Source: Gammaproteobacteria bacterium GWE2_37_16 | GTDB taxonomy: Bacteria > Pseudomonadota > Gammaproteobacteria > UBA9339 | Assembly: GCA_001801285.1 (NCBI GenBank) | Contig: MGXG01000109.1 | Span: forward strand, 1-7,556 | Reading direction: 5' to 3' | Length of the DNA stretch: 7,556 nt | Shown: positions 1-5,596 of the stretch, piece by piece | Layout: each line of letters opens with the position of its first letter | Numbering within the stretch: position 1 is the stretch's first letter | The notes under the pieces: model-generated | The model's input: the letters and a program-made list of their open reading frames with translations, nothing else | Database searches by the model: none | Told to the model about the DNA's origin: nothing | Program-made: the position numbers and the translations under genes

Positions 1-515
1 TAGAACAAGCATTTAATACGGTTTGGCAGGTAAAAAGACGTCGTGAAGACGTTTCAGCTTTTTTAATTTATTGGGGTGTGATTACATTTGTGCCGATTTT
101 AATCGGCGTTGGGCTTACAGTAATCACATCATTACTTGCTTTACCATTTTTTGAAATTTCTGCTACTACTCATGGTTTTAAGGAAGTAATTTTATTTGTT
201 TTTCCTTATATTTTGACATATTTAGTTTTTGCGGTTTTGTATATAGCATTACCAAATTGCAAAGTTCCGCTTCGGAGCGCTCTATTGGCAGCTTTGCCGG
301 CAACGATATTATTTGAATTGGCAAAGCAATGCTTTACTGCTTACATTGCCAATTTCCCTACTTATACTTTGATCTATGGCGCCTTGGCAACGGTACCAAT
401 TTTTTTGATTTGGCTATATGTTTCCTGGGTAGTGATTCTTTTTGGAGCTGTTATCAGTTATGTTTTAACTGGTTCCCCAGGAAGTGGGATCAAAAAATCG
501 CAGAAGTTGGCATAG
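1..515 (+). CDS. YihY/BrkB-family inner-membrane protein, 3' part (5' end outside window)
   Basis: This is the C-terminal 170 residues of a polytopic membrane protein of the YihY/virulence factor BrkB (UPF0761) family; the precise role of the family is unsettled. The frame is open from the first base: the codons before the GTG at 78 read EQAFNTVWQVKRRREDVSAF, the conserved cytoplasmic segment just before a transmembrane helix in this family, so the gene starts upstream of the window and 78 is not its start. About four hydrophobic helices are visible, the last two carrying the family signature around YGALATVPIFLIWLY and the following VILFGAVISY. The protein ends shortly after this helix (GSGIKKSQKLA), without the long C-terminal extension some members have. 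A 93-bp gap separates it from the L,D-transpeptidase. No clear terminator follows, only a weak A/T inverted repeat at 517-535. Confidence 0.88.
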   Translation, partial: EQAFNTVWQVKRRREDVSAFLIYWGVITFVPILIGVGLTVITSLLALPFFEISATTHGFKEVILFVFPYILTYLVFAVLYIALPNCKVPLRSALLAALPATILFELAKQCFTAYIANFPTYTLIYGALATVPIFLIWLYVSWVVILFGAVISYVLTGSPGSGIKKSQKLA

Positions 516-608
516 GAAATTATAAGTTTTAATTTGATAAATCGCCTTATGCTGGGTTTTTAAATAATTCAATACGGATATATAAAATAAATTTCTTTTA
601 AAATTAGT

Positions 609-1553
609 ATGTTACGCAATAAACACCAATATTATCTTATTCTTTCGTTACTTTATGTATTCGTTTTTTCAATGCTGTTATCGCCGGTGATTTTTGCTTT
701 GAGTTTTTCTACGCCCCAATCAGGTGATACTGTAATTGGTATGCCGCGGACTACGGAAATCCAAGAAGGAGAGGATTTTTCCGATATAGCGCTGCGTAAT
801 AATATCGGTTTTTATGAATTATATGAAACTAATCCCAGCCTTAACCCTGATGATCCGCCGAAAGCAGTTGAAGTAATTGTACCTACGCAATACATTTTAC
901 CGCAGGAACTGCGAGAAAATATGATTTTGATTAATCTCGCGGAAATGCATCTTTATTATCGCCCTGCTGGAAAGGGTGTAGTTTATGTTTTCCCGGTTGG
1001 GATTGGTAAAGTTGATTGGGATAGTCCGTTGGGGATGATGCATGTTGCAGATAAGATTGCTCATCCATCTTGGGTGGTGCCGCAAGACGTATGGAAGTTT
1101 AATGCTGCACATGGCAATATTTATCCTCATGTAATTCCACCTGGACCAGAAAATCCTATGGGAAGTTATAAATTGCGTTTATCTTCATCAGTTGGCGCAT
1201 ATTACATTCATGGCACTAATTTACCGGCCGGTGTTGGGCGCCGTAGTAGCGCTGGTTGTATTCGTCTCTACGAACCGGATATTAAGTTATTATTTTTCAT
1301 GGTGAAAGTGGGGACTCCAGTGCAAATCATTAATCAACCCTATAAAGCTGGTTGGTTGAATGGGAAATTATATCTGGAAGCACACCTACCATTGTTTGAA
1401 CAACGCATGATGATGGATGAAGGGGACCACAGTTTGCTTATTGATGCTATCGAACAAGCCAATAAAACTCGTCATGTTGCTGTCGATTGGCAAAAAGCTT
1501 TCCGTGTTGCCGATGAACATGTAGGGGTACCGAGATTGATTCAGCAGAATTAA
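609..1553 (+). CDS. L,D-transpeptidase (YkuD/ErfK family), exported
   Basis: The product is a periplasmic L,D-transpeptidase of the ErfK/YbiS/YcfS/YnhG type. Such enzymes use a catalytic cysteine to cross-link peptidoglycan (3-3 bonds) or to attach lipoproteins to it; which reaction this one performs cannot be read from the sequence. Residues 1-30 form a signal peptide or anchor: a basic start (R3, K5, H6), then a long hydrophobic core. Residues about 48-97 resemble a degenerate LysM domain (IQEGEDFSDIALRNNI, then YETNPSLNP), as in the E. coli enzymes. The YkuD domain follows, with the active-site motif HGTN at 201-204 and SAGCIRL at 214-220; C217 is the predicted nucleophile and H201 and R219 are present. 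The 314-residue length is normal for the family. The ATG at 609 has no recognisable Shine-Dalgarno sequence, but it alone gives a basic n-region before the hydrophobic core; the next ATG (672) would lose it. Confidence 0.93.
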   Translation: MLRNKHQYYLILSLLYVFVFSMLLSPVIFALSFSTPQSGDTVIGMPRTTEIQEGEDFSDIALRNNIGFYELYETNPSLNPDDPPKAVEVIVPTQYILPQELRENMILINLAEMHLYYRPAGKGVVYVFPVGIGKVDWDSPLGMMHVADKIAHPSWVVPQDVWKFNAAHGNIYPHVIPPGPENPMGSYKLRLSSSVGAYYIHGTNLPAGVGRRSSAGCIRLYEPDIKLLFFMVKVGTPVQIINQPYKAGWLNGKLYLEAHLPLFEQRMMMDEGDHSLLIDAIEQANKTRHVAVDWQKAFRVADEHVGVPRLIQQN

Positions 1554-1567
1554 AATCTGGCAGATTT
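1553..1567. terminator. Short hairpin between the convergent ldt and tRNA-Met genes
   Basis: AAATCT (1553-1558) and AGATTT (1562-1567) form a 6-bp stem with a GGC loop directly after the transpeptidase stop codon. Read on the - strand, the stem is followed by a short T-run, so it may end the tRNA transcript or act in both directions. It is A/T-rich and weak; no strong U-tract follows on the + strand. Confidence 0.3.
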
Positions 1568-1594
1568 CTTTGAGTGGGGTGTTGTTTTTTAAAA

Positions 1595-1671
1595 TGGTGG
1601 CTATGAGTGGACTCGAACCACTGACCCCGGCATTATGAGTGCCGTGCTCTAACCAGCTGAGCTACATAGCC
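1595..1671 (-). tRNA. tRNA-Met (anticodon CAT), elongator type
   Basis: The reverse strand folds into a complete 77-nt cloverleaf. The acceptor stem is GGCTATG/CATAGCC (7 bp), the D stem GCTC/GAGC, and the anticodon stem CGGCA/TGCCG with loop CTCATAA, giving anticodon CAT at 1635-1637. The T stem is AGTGG/CCACT with loop TTCGAGT. The discriminator is A and the 3' CCA is encoded (1595-1597). The G1-C72 pair and the lack of the GGG/CCC anticodon stem argue against the initiator tRNA. The GGCTAyG acceptor and the TAGCTCAG D-region match elongator tRNA-Met; a lysidine-modified tRNA-Ile2 is the less likely alternative because it shares the CAT anticodon. It lies 50 bp downstream of proS on the same strand but has its own promoter. 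Confidence 0.96.
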
Positions 1672-1685
1672 TTGATAATCCGTGC

Positions 1686-1714
1686 ATTGTGGGAAAAGTA
1701 GCTTAATTTGTCAA
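1686..1714 (-). promoter_or_regulatory. Promoter of tRNA-Met
   Basis: On the - strand a perfect -35 TTGACA (1709-1714) is followed after exactly 17 bp by CACAAT (1686-1691; 4 of 6 to TATAAT). The expected transcription start is about 8 nt before the mature tRNA 5' end at 1671, leaving a very short leader. The element sits between the proS stop codon and the tRNA, so the tRNA need not depend on read-through from proS. Confidence 0.7.
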
Positions 1715-1721
1715 GGTAAAT

Positions 1722-3428
1722 TCACAGTAAGCTAGCAAGTTTAGCTCGTAAATCATCAAGCACCATAGTTTCTTTAATACCATTTTTGCGGTTTTTGTAT
1801 TCAATTTGCCCATTATCTAAGCCGCTTTCACCGATAATGATTAAGTGTGGTATGCCGATTAGCTCCATTTCAGCAAACATCACACCAGCTCGTTCTTTGC
1901 GGTCATCAAATAAAACTTCTATGCCAGCTTCCGTTAATTCTTGATAGATTTTTTCGGCAGTCTCGCGAACGCGATAAGATTTATGCATGGACATCGGTAA
2001 AATGGCTACTTGGAAGGGTGCAATTGCATCTGGCCAAATAATACCGTGTTCGTCATGGTTTTGTTCAATAGCGGCCGCCGCGATGCGTGAAACACCTATA
2101 CCATAACAACCCATTTTCATAGCATTGGCTTTTCCTGAGCTATCTAATACAGTAGCGTGCATGGTTTTGCTATATTTATCACCAAGTTGGAAAATATGCC
2201 CAACTTCTATACCGCGAGTTAATTGTAATTTACCTTTTCCATCAGGGCTTGCATCGCCTGCAATTACTTTGCGTAGATCAGCACTTCTTGGTATGGGTAA
2301 ATCACGTCCCCAGTTGACATTTATTAAATGTTTGCCATCTTGGTTCGCGCCACAAACAAAATCAGCGAGCATTAATGCAGAATGGTCGGCAATAATAGGT
2401 ATGGATAAATCAAGTGGTCCAAGTGAACCACTATTGCAGCCTAAAATTTTTGTAATTAATTCATTATCGGCAAGCCTTAATGGAACTTCGATTTCTGGTA
2501 TTTTTTCGACTTTAATCTCGTTTAATTCATGATCGCCGCATAGTAATAAAGCAACTAAAGGAATATGTTTACCAACAACCACCAGCGTTTTTAAGGTTTT
2601 TTTAGGTGGAATATTAAGAAAAGCACAAACTTCGGCAATGCTGTGTTGATTTGGCGTATCAATAATTTGTAAAGCAGCACTTGGTTGTGGGCGTAAGGTG
2701 AAATCTGGTAATAGAGTTTCCGCTTTTTCTATATTTGCTGCATATTCGCCTGTATCGCTGAAAGCTATCAGATCTTCGCCTGAATCAGCCAACACTTGAA
2801 ACTCGTGTGAATTATTGCCACCAATATTTCCCGTATCTGCCAAAACAGCACGAAATTTCAATCCTAGTCGTTTGAAAATCGCGCCATAAGTTTTATACAT
2901 GAGATCATAAGTTTCCTGCAAGGATACATTATCCAAATGAAAAGAATAAGCATCTTTCATAATAAATTCGCGGGCGCGCATCACACCGAAACGTGGTCGA
3001 ATTTCATCGCGAAATTTAGTTTGAATTTGATAGAAAATAACGGGTAATTGTTTGTAGCTTTTTAACTCATTACGCATAAGATCGGTAATGACCTCTTCGT
3101 GGGTTGGACCAAAACAAAATTCGCGTTCATGACGGTCGTAAATTTTCAACAATGTTGGTCCATAGGCCTCCCAACGCCCTGTTTCTTGCCACAATTCAGC
3201 TGATTGTACGGCAGGCATCAAAAGCTCAAGTGCACCACTTTTATTCATTTCAGTGCGAACAATGTTTTCTATTTTTTGTAAAACTCGCAGACCTAATGGT
3301 AACCAAGTGTATATGCCCGTGGCATTTTTGCGAATCATACCAGCGCGAAGCATTAATTTATGGCTAATGACTTCAGCATCATTTGGGCTTTCTTTTAAGG
3401 TGGGTAGCAAATATTGACTAATACGCAT
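1722..3428 (-). CDS. proS: Prolyl-tRNA synthetase (bacterial type, with editing domain)
   Basis: This class II aminoacyl-tRNA synthetase charges tRNA-Pro with proline in the cytoplasm. It has 568 residues, the normal length for the bacterial (ProS type 1) form. Order of parts: N-terminal catalytic segment with motif 1 (MP at 71-72), GPTHEE at 107-112 and motif 2 (FRDEIRPRFGVMRAREF, from 139); the inserted editing (INS/YbaK-like) domain at about 220-400, including the lysine-rich KTLKT at 277-281 and GxxxPxGL-like GSLGPLDL at 334-341; then motif 3 (GCYGIGVSR, 440-448) and the C-terminal anticodon-binding domain (about 470-568, FDDRKERAGVMFAEMELIGIP). The start at 3428 matches the family N-terminus MRxSQYLLPTLKE; only a weak GAG stands upstream. 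A weak promoter is possible (TTGGTT at 3478-3483, 17 bp, TAAATA at 3455-3460). Nothing looks broken. Confidence 0.98.
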   Translation of the reverse strand: MRISQYLLPTLKESPNDAEVISHKLMLRAGMIRKNATGIYTWLPLGLRVLQKIENIVRTEMNKSGALELLMPAVQSAELWQETGRWEAYGPTLLKIYDRHEREFCFGPTHEEVITDLMRNELKSYKQLPVIFYQIQTKFRDEIRPRFGVMRAREFIMKDAYSFHLDNVSLQETYDLMYKTYGAIFKRLGLKFRAVLADTGNIGGNNSHEFQVLADSGEDLIAFSDTGEYAANIEKAETLLPDFTLRPQPSAALQIIDTPNQHSIAEVCAFLNIPPKKTLKTLVVVGKHIPLVALLLCGDHELNEIKVEKIPEIEVPLRLADNELITKILGCNSGSLGPLDLSIPIIADHSALMLADFVCGANQDGKHLINVNWGRDLPIPRSADLRKVIAGDASPDGKGKLQLTRGIEVGHIFQLGDKYSKTMHATVLDSSGKANAMKMGCYGIGVSRIAAAAIEQNHDEHGIIWPDAIAPFQVAILPMSMHKSYRVRETAEKIYQELTEAGIEVLFDDRKERAGVMFAEMELIGIPHLIIIGESGLDNGQIEYKNRKNGIKETMVLDDLRAKLASLL

Positions 3429-3545
3429 ATGATTTTATCTCGAAATGTGCAAATTATTTATTTTTTAAAATTTTCCAAACCAAGATATTCCAAAAATTGG
3501 TTTTGTAAAAGCAGGTGAAATGGACTTGACCACTTACTAACTAAA

Positions 3546-3600
3546 TAGCATCAAAAGTGCCAATATAGAAATATTACTATAAAAGGCATGTTAGATGCTA
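3546..3600 (+). other. Nested hairpin upstream of the IS110 relic (candidate structured RNA)
   Basis: Three successive complementary pairs share one axis: TAGCATC (3546-3552) with GATGCTA (3594-3600), TGCC (3558-3561) with GGCA (3585-3588), and TATAG (3564-3568) with CTATA (3577-3581). They are separated by a 5x5-nt internal loop (AAAAG / TGTTA) and a small 2x3 loop, and end in an 8-nt apical loop. The fold lies 34 bp before the start codon of the IS110-family transposase relic. In the IS110 group the bridge RNA, which has internal loops that base-pair with target and donor DNA, is encoded in exactly this 5' non-coding end. The structure is seen; a bridge-RNA role is inference. It could also be an attenuator or chance pairing in AT-rich DNA. 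Confidence 0.4.
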
Positions 3601-3677
3601 ACGTTAACTATTTAAATTCAGCGGTGAGTCCAATATGAATAGTATAACAACTTTAGGTATTGATGTAGCAAAAAATG

Positions 3678-3719
3678 TGGTTCTGTCTTTAATAATATTT
3701 GCGACAGAACCAATTTTTT
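3678..3719 (+). terminator. Terminator-like hairpin with T-tract
   Basis: With one more pair (T3678-A3712) the arms of the inverted repeat form a 10-bp stem with a 15-nt loop, followed after one A by six T (3714-3719). This has the form of a rho-independent terminator and would shield the PLP-enzyme gene from upstream transcription. The long loop and the possible IS origin lower confidence. Confidence 0.4.
3679..3711. repeat. 33-bp inverted-repeat unit whose arms match the tips of the neighbouring IS
   Basis: GGTTCTGTC (3679-3687) and GACAGAACC (3703-3711) are perfect 9-bp inverted arms around 15 bp of AT-rich DNA. The same nine bases form the outer tip of the right terminal repeat of the insertion sequence at 4851-5236 (GACAGAACC at 5228-5236). 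The unit begins exactly where the IS110 transposase homology ends. It may be a collapsed remnant of a second copy of that IS. No target-site duplication is visible, and 9 bp is short enough to allow coincidence. Confidence 0.55.
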
Positions 3720-3800
3720 AATAAAAACCGTTTTTAAATTATTGCACCTAGTTAACAGGAAATGCTAACATTCATATCAACTTAATTTTTTATCATCAAT

Positions 3801-3814
3801 TACCATACATGGTA
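3801..3814. promoter_or_regulatory. Palindrome upstream of the PLP-enzyme gene, possible operator
   Basis: TACCAT (3801-3806) and ATGGTA (3809-3814) are perfect 6-bp arms separated by AC, 33 bp before the start codon of the PLP enzyme. The symmetry and position suit a dimeric repressor or activator. A weak promoter could lie just upstream (TTGCAC at 3742-3747, 18 bp, TAACAT at 3766-3771). No known regulator consensus is recognised. Confidence 0.3.
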
Positions 3815-3847
3815 TTCAGATTTAAACGTTAATTTGGAGCAATAAAT

Positions 3848-4777
3848 ATGTTAGATGTAAAAACAGGCGCACAATACCAGTCTTTTCTTGATGCAATCGG
3901 AAATACCCCTATAGTCAGACTTAATTTCGATATTAAACCAACCATTTTGGCAAAATTGGAACATACCAATCCAGGTGGAAGCATCAAAGATAGATCGGCA
4001 CTTTTTATGATAGAGGAAGCAGAGCGTAGAGGAGATTTGCGTCCTGGTGGAACGATAGTGGAAGCCTCTTCTGGAAACCAGGGGATTGCTTTGGCTATGA
4101 TTGGGGCTCTTAAAGGATATAATGTCATAATTACCGTTCCCAATAGAACAAGTACAGAAAAAGTAGCTACATTACAAGCCTACGGAGCCAAAGTATTTGT
4201 TTGCCCTGATACAGATAGTTTGGAAGATCCTAATGGGTATCACGCAAAAGCAGAAGCACTGCATCAGCAAATAGAAAATTCTTTCATGCCTAATCAATAT
4301 TACAATACCGAGAACTTAAAAGCACATTATTTGACGACCGGTCCTGAAATATGGAAGCAAACGGGTGGTAATTTGACGCATTGTTTTTTAGGAATGGGAA
4401 GTTGTGGGACTATTTCTGGTGTTGGTAAGTATTTAAAAGAGAAAAACCCGAATATCAAAATCATTGGTGTTGATGCGTTGACATCTAAATTATCTATGCC
4501 AGATGCACCAAGGGCATATAAAACCGAAGGAATTGGCGTTGATGTAATAACGGATACTTTAAATAAAAGCGTCATTGATGAAATTATTCCTGCCAGTGAC
4601 GAAGTATCTTTTGCCATGACGAGAGATTTGGCAAAAAAAGGCTATCTAGTCGGTCTATCCAGCGGCGCGGTGATGCATGTTGCGTTAGAATATGCCAAAA
4701 AACTTAAGGAGTCGGACGTGATGTTGGTTATTTTTGCTGATTCAGGACGGGCCTATCTGAGTAAGGTATTTAATTAA
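3848..4777 (+). CDS. PLP-dependent cysteine synthase / cystathionine beta-synthase family enzyme
   Basis: A fold-type II PLP enzyme of the CysK/CysM/CBS group, which performs beta-replacement on serine or O-activated serine to make cysteine, cystathionine or related amino acids. K47 in NPGGSIKDR is the predicted Schiff-base lysine. The substrate loop is SSGNQG (74-79), where CysK and CBS usually have TSGNTG. The phosphate-binding loop is GMGSCGT (182-188), where GxGTGGT is usual. SSGA (271-274) should hold the serine contacting the PLP ring nitrogen. The LKAHYLTTGPEIW segment (157-169) and the end DSGRAYLSKVF look more like CBS catalytic domains than CysK; no haem-binding or CBS-pair regulatory domain is present (309 residues). 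GGAG (3836-3839) is a good ribosome-binding site 8 nt before the ATG. The gene stands alone between two transposon relics, with no partner sulfur or siderophore gene in the window, so the substrate is unknown. An SbnA-like diaminopropionate role is an alternative. Confidence 0.88.
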   Translation: MLDVKTGAQYQSFLDAIGNTPIVRLNFDIKPTILAKLEHTNPGGSIKDRSALFMIEEAERRGDLRPGGTIVEASSGNQGIALAMIGALKGYNVIITVPNRTSTEKVATLQAYGAKVFVCPDTDSLEDPNGYHAKAEALHQQIENSFMPNQYYNTENLKAHYLTTGPEIWKQTGGNLTHCFLGMGSCGTISGVGKYLKEKNPNIKIIGVDALTSKLSMPDAPRAYKTEGIGVDVITDTLNKSVIDEIIPASDEVSFAMTRDLAKKGYLVGLSSGAVMHVALEYAKKLKESDVMLVIFADSGRAYLSKVFN

Positions 4778-4850
4778 CAGAGATAAGGTTGTCTTCTAGG
4801 GTTTTGACAAAATTTTACCGTTCTTGTTTTAGGTTTGGGTGAATTTTTCA

Positions 4851-4872
4851 GGTTTTGTCAACACTGAGTCCA
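4851..4872 (+). repeat. Left terminal inverted repeat of the deleted IS
   Basis: Begins GGTTTTGTCAACACTG and ends AGTCCA; complementary to 5215-5236 with a single mismatch at the fifth base (T here, C in the right-end sequence read inward). Neither arm extends: the next bases inward (AATT against TTTT) and outward differ. A partly similar GGTTTTGACAAA stands 51 bp to the left at 4800-4811. Confidence 0.88.
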
Positions 4873-4940
4873 AATTACATATTTGGCTACAAGCTTGATT
4901 AAGATCATCATTGAATTTTCTAAAAATACAGGATAATCAA

Positions 4941-5182
4941 ATGCATTGCCCACACTGCCAGTCAATAAACACCCAACAAATAAAAAAGAAAACGGTGGAA
5001 TCAAATCACGCTATAAAGCTATGAAAGGGTTTAAAAGCTTTTTTTGTGCTTTAATATTTTGCACGGCATTTGAGGAAATACGGCAGAGTTTCCGTATGAA
5101 AAATAAAACGCGAGCAGAGCGACGCAGGTTAATTGCGTCCAAAATTAGTAACTTTAATGAATTATTTGTAGCAGCCACGTAA
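4941..5182 (+). pseudogene. Transposase relic: zinc-ribbon N-terminus fused out of frame to an IS6-like C-terminus
   Basis: The ATG at 4941, preceded by AGGA 7 nt upstream, starts MHCPHCQSINTQQIKKK. Its CPHC pair is typical of the first half of a transposase zinc ribbon. That frame then runs into TGA at 5022. From about 4990 a different frame, open to the TAA at 5180, reads GGIKSRYKAMKGFKSFF, continues CTAFEEIRQSFRMKNKTRAERR, and ends NELFVAAT. This resembles the last part of IS6-like DDE transposases, where the catalytic Glu is followed by a (H/G)xxIKxRxxxMxGFxSF segment and a helix around C(T/S)AFEELR. The junction therefore removes the second half of the ribbon and the DD part of the catalytic core, well over 100 codons, and changes frame. 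A fragment from the internal ATG at 5096 could be translated, but no function is expected. Family assignment is from memory of motifs. Confidence 0.65.
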
Positions 5183-5214
5183 AGATAAGGTGCATTGATA
5201 CTGAAAATACAAAA

Positions 5215-5236
5215 TGGACTCAGTGTTGACAGAACC
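5215..5236 (-). repeat. Right terminal inverted repeat of the deleted IS
   Basis: Read on the + strand it begins TGGACTCAGTG and ends GACAGAACC, the inverse of 4851-4872 with one mismatch. Its outer nine bases recur twice, in opposite orientations, in the 33-bp unit at 3679-3711. The toxin-antitoxin promoter lies 75 bp to its right. Confidence 0.88.
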
Positions 5237-5310
5237 AAAAAAAGAACAAGAAAAAGCTTATACAACAACCTTTTTGGGTTTTAGACGATTCCTGCTAAAA
5301 ACTAAACAGG

Positions 5311-5351
5311 TTGCACAAATAGTTTTAACAGGTTATACTACAAATGTAGTA
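5311..5351 (+). promoter_or_regulatory. Promoter with overlapping operator palindrome for the toxin-antitoxin operon
   Basis: TTGCAC (5311-5316) and TATACT (5334-5339; 5 of 6 to consensus) are spaced by exactly 17 bp. Overlapping the -10 box is a perfect palindrome, TACTACA (5336-5342), AA, TGTAGTA (5345-5351). In type II toxin-antitoxin operons the antitoxin, alone or with toxin, commonly binds such a palindrome over the promoter to repress itself. The predicted start near 5346 falls inside the palindrome, about 31 nt before the antitoxin ATG. Confidence 0.6.
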
Positions 5352-5376
5352 AACAGATACTTTTGTGAGGTGTATT

Positions 5377-5595
5377 ATGGGAATTCCTATACGAATTGAT
5401 GAAACAATTTATAATGATGCTAAAATGATGGCGTGTGCTGAGTTTCGCTCAATCCCGCATCAAATTGAATATTGGGCAAAGATAGGGAGATGCGCACTAG
5501 ATAACCCAGATTTACCTATTGACCTAATTAAAGACATTATTATTGCGAAACAGCTTGATAGATCATTGGCAGAACCATTTAATTTTGGGGAATAA
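5377..5595 (+). CDS. ParD-like antitoxin of a type II toxin-antitoxin system
   Basis: A 72-residue protein resembling the ParD-like antitoxin family (formerly DUF3423). Members start M(G)IPVRIDxxLY, have a central QIExWAxIGRxAL helix, and end with a PDLPxxxIxD segment and a (D/E)RSLAxPF tail. Here these appear as MGIPIRIDETIY (1-12), HQIEYWAKIGRCAL (28-41), NPDLPIDLIKD (43-53) and DRSLAEPF (61-68). The N-terminal part should form the DNA-binding, ribbon-helix-helix-like half and the C-terminal tail should bind the toxin. The ATG at 5377 is chosen over the in-frame GTG at 5365 because GAGG (5367-5370) lies 6 nt before it and the family begins with this methionine. The toxin gene follows after one base. 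The gene lies directly beside a transposon relic, consistent with arrival as an accessory module. Confidence 0.83.
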   Translation: MGIPIRIDETIYNDAKMMACAEFRSIPHQIEYWAKIGRCALDNPDLPIDLIKDIIIAKQLDRSLAEPFNFGE

Positions 5596-5596
5596 A

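Larger units (their letters stand above)
3635..3721 (+). pseudogene. IS110-family transposase, N-terminal remnant
   Basis: A 28-codon frame begins MNSITTLGIDVAKNV. This is the typical start of IS110/IS1111-family DEDD transposases, in which the D of GIDVAKN is the first acidic residue of the RuvC-like site and the next residues are normally FQ(L/V)HG. Here the homology stops after codon 15, at base 3679, and the rest (VLSLIIFATEPIF, then TAA) is unrelated, encoded by the short inverted-repeat unit that follows. GGTGAG (3623-3628) is a well-placed ribosome-binding site, so the start region is preserved. The remaining roughly 300 codons of such a transposase are absent from the window. It is a dead relic showing that an IS110-type element once sat between proS and the PLP-enzyme gene. 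Confidence 0.75.
4851..5236 (+). mobile_element. Internally deleted insertion sequence (IS6-like), 386 bp
   Basis: The element is bounded by 22-bp terminal inverted repeats that match at 21 positions (4851-4872 and 5215-5236; tip GG-TT-[T/C]-TGTC, inner end GAGTCCA). Between them are a 68-bp leader and a transposase relic made of an N-terminal zinc-ribbon start joined to a C-terminal end (see the pseudogene entry). This is the form expected of an IS that lost most of its transposase gene by internal deletion while keeping both ends, so it could in principle be mobilised by a full copy elsewhere. The flanking 8-bp sequences (ATTTTTCA left, AAAAAAAG right) are not direct repeats, so there is no target-site duplication to date or confirm the insertion. 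Assignment to the IS6-like group rests on the transposase C-terminus. Confidence 0.75.

Noticed and set aside
35..56. AGACGTC-like repeats resembling tandem MetJ boxes
   Set aside because: They lie inside the YihY coding sequence at the conserved arginine-rich segment, far from any promoter, and follow from the codon content.
78..515. GTG at 78 as the start of the first gene
   Set aside because: The frame is open back to base 1 and the upstream codons match conserved YihY/BrkB sequence, so the gene is truncated by the window edge.
2125..2532. 135-codon + strand frame inside proS
   Set aside because: It is antisense to the conserved editing and motif regions of proS and has no independent coding support.
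3679..3711. Clean insertion of the 33-bp unit into an otherwise continuous IS110 gene
   Set aside because: Removing the 33 bp does not restore the expected FQ(L/V)HG continuation; the sequence after it is AT-rich and stops at once.
4946..5182. 78-residue frame read as an intact small protein
   Set aside because: Its first ~15 codons are the zinc-ribbon region read in the wrong frame; only the later part resembles a transposase, so it is a relic and not a separate gene.
5214..5399. 61-codon open frame between the IS and the antitoxin
   Set aside because: It begins inside the IS right terminal repeat, has no ribosome-binding site, runs through the toxin-antitoxin promoter and overlaps the antitoxin start.
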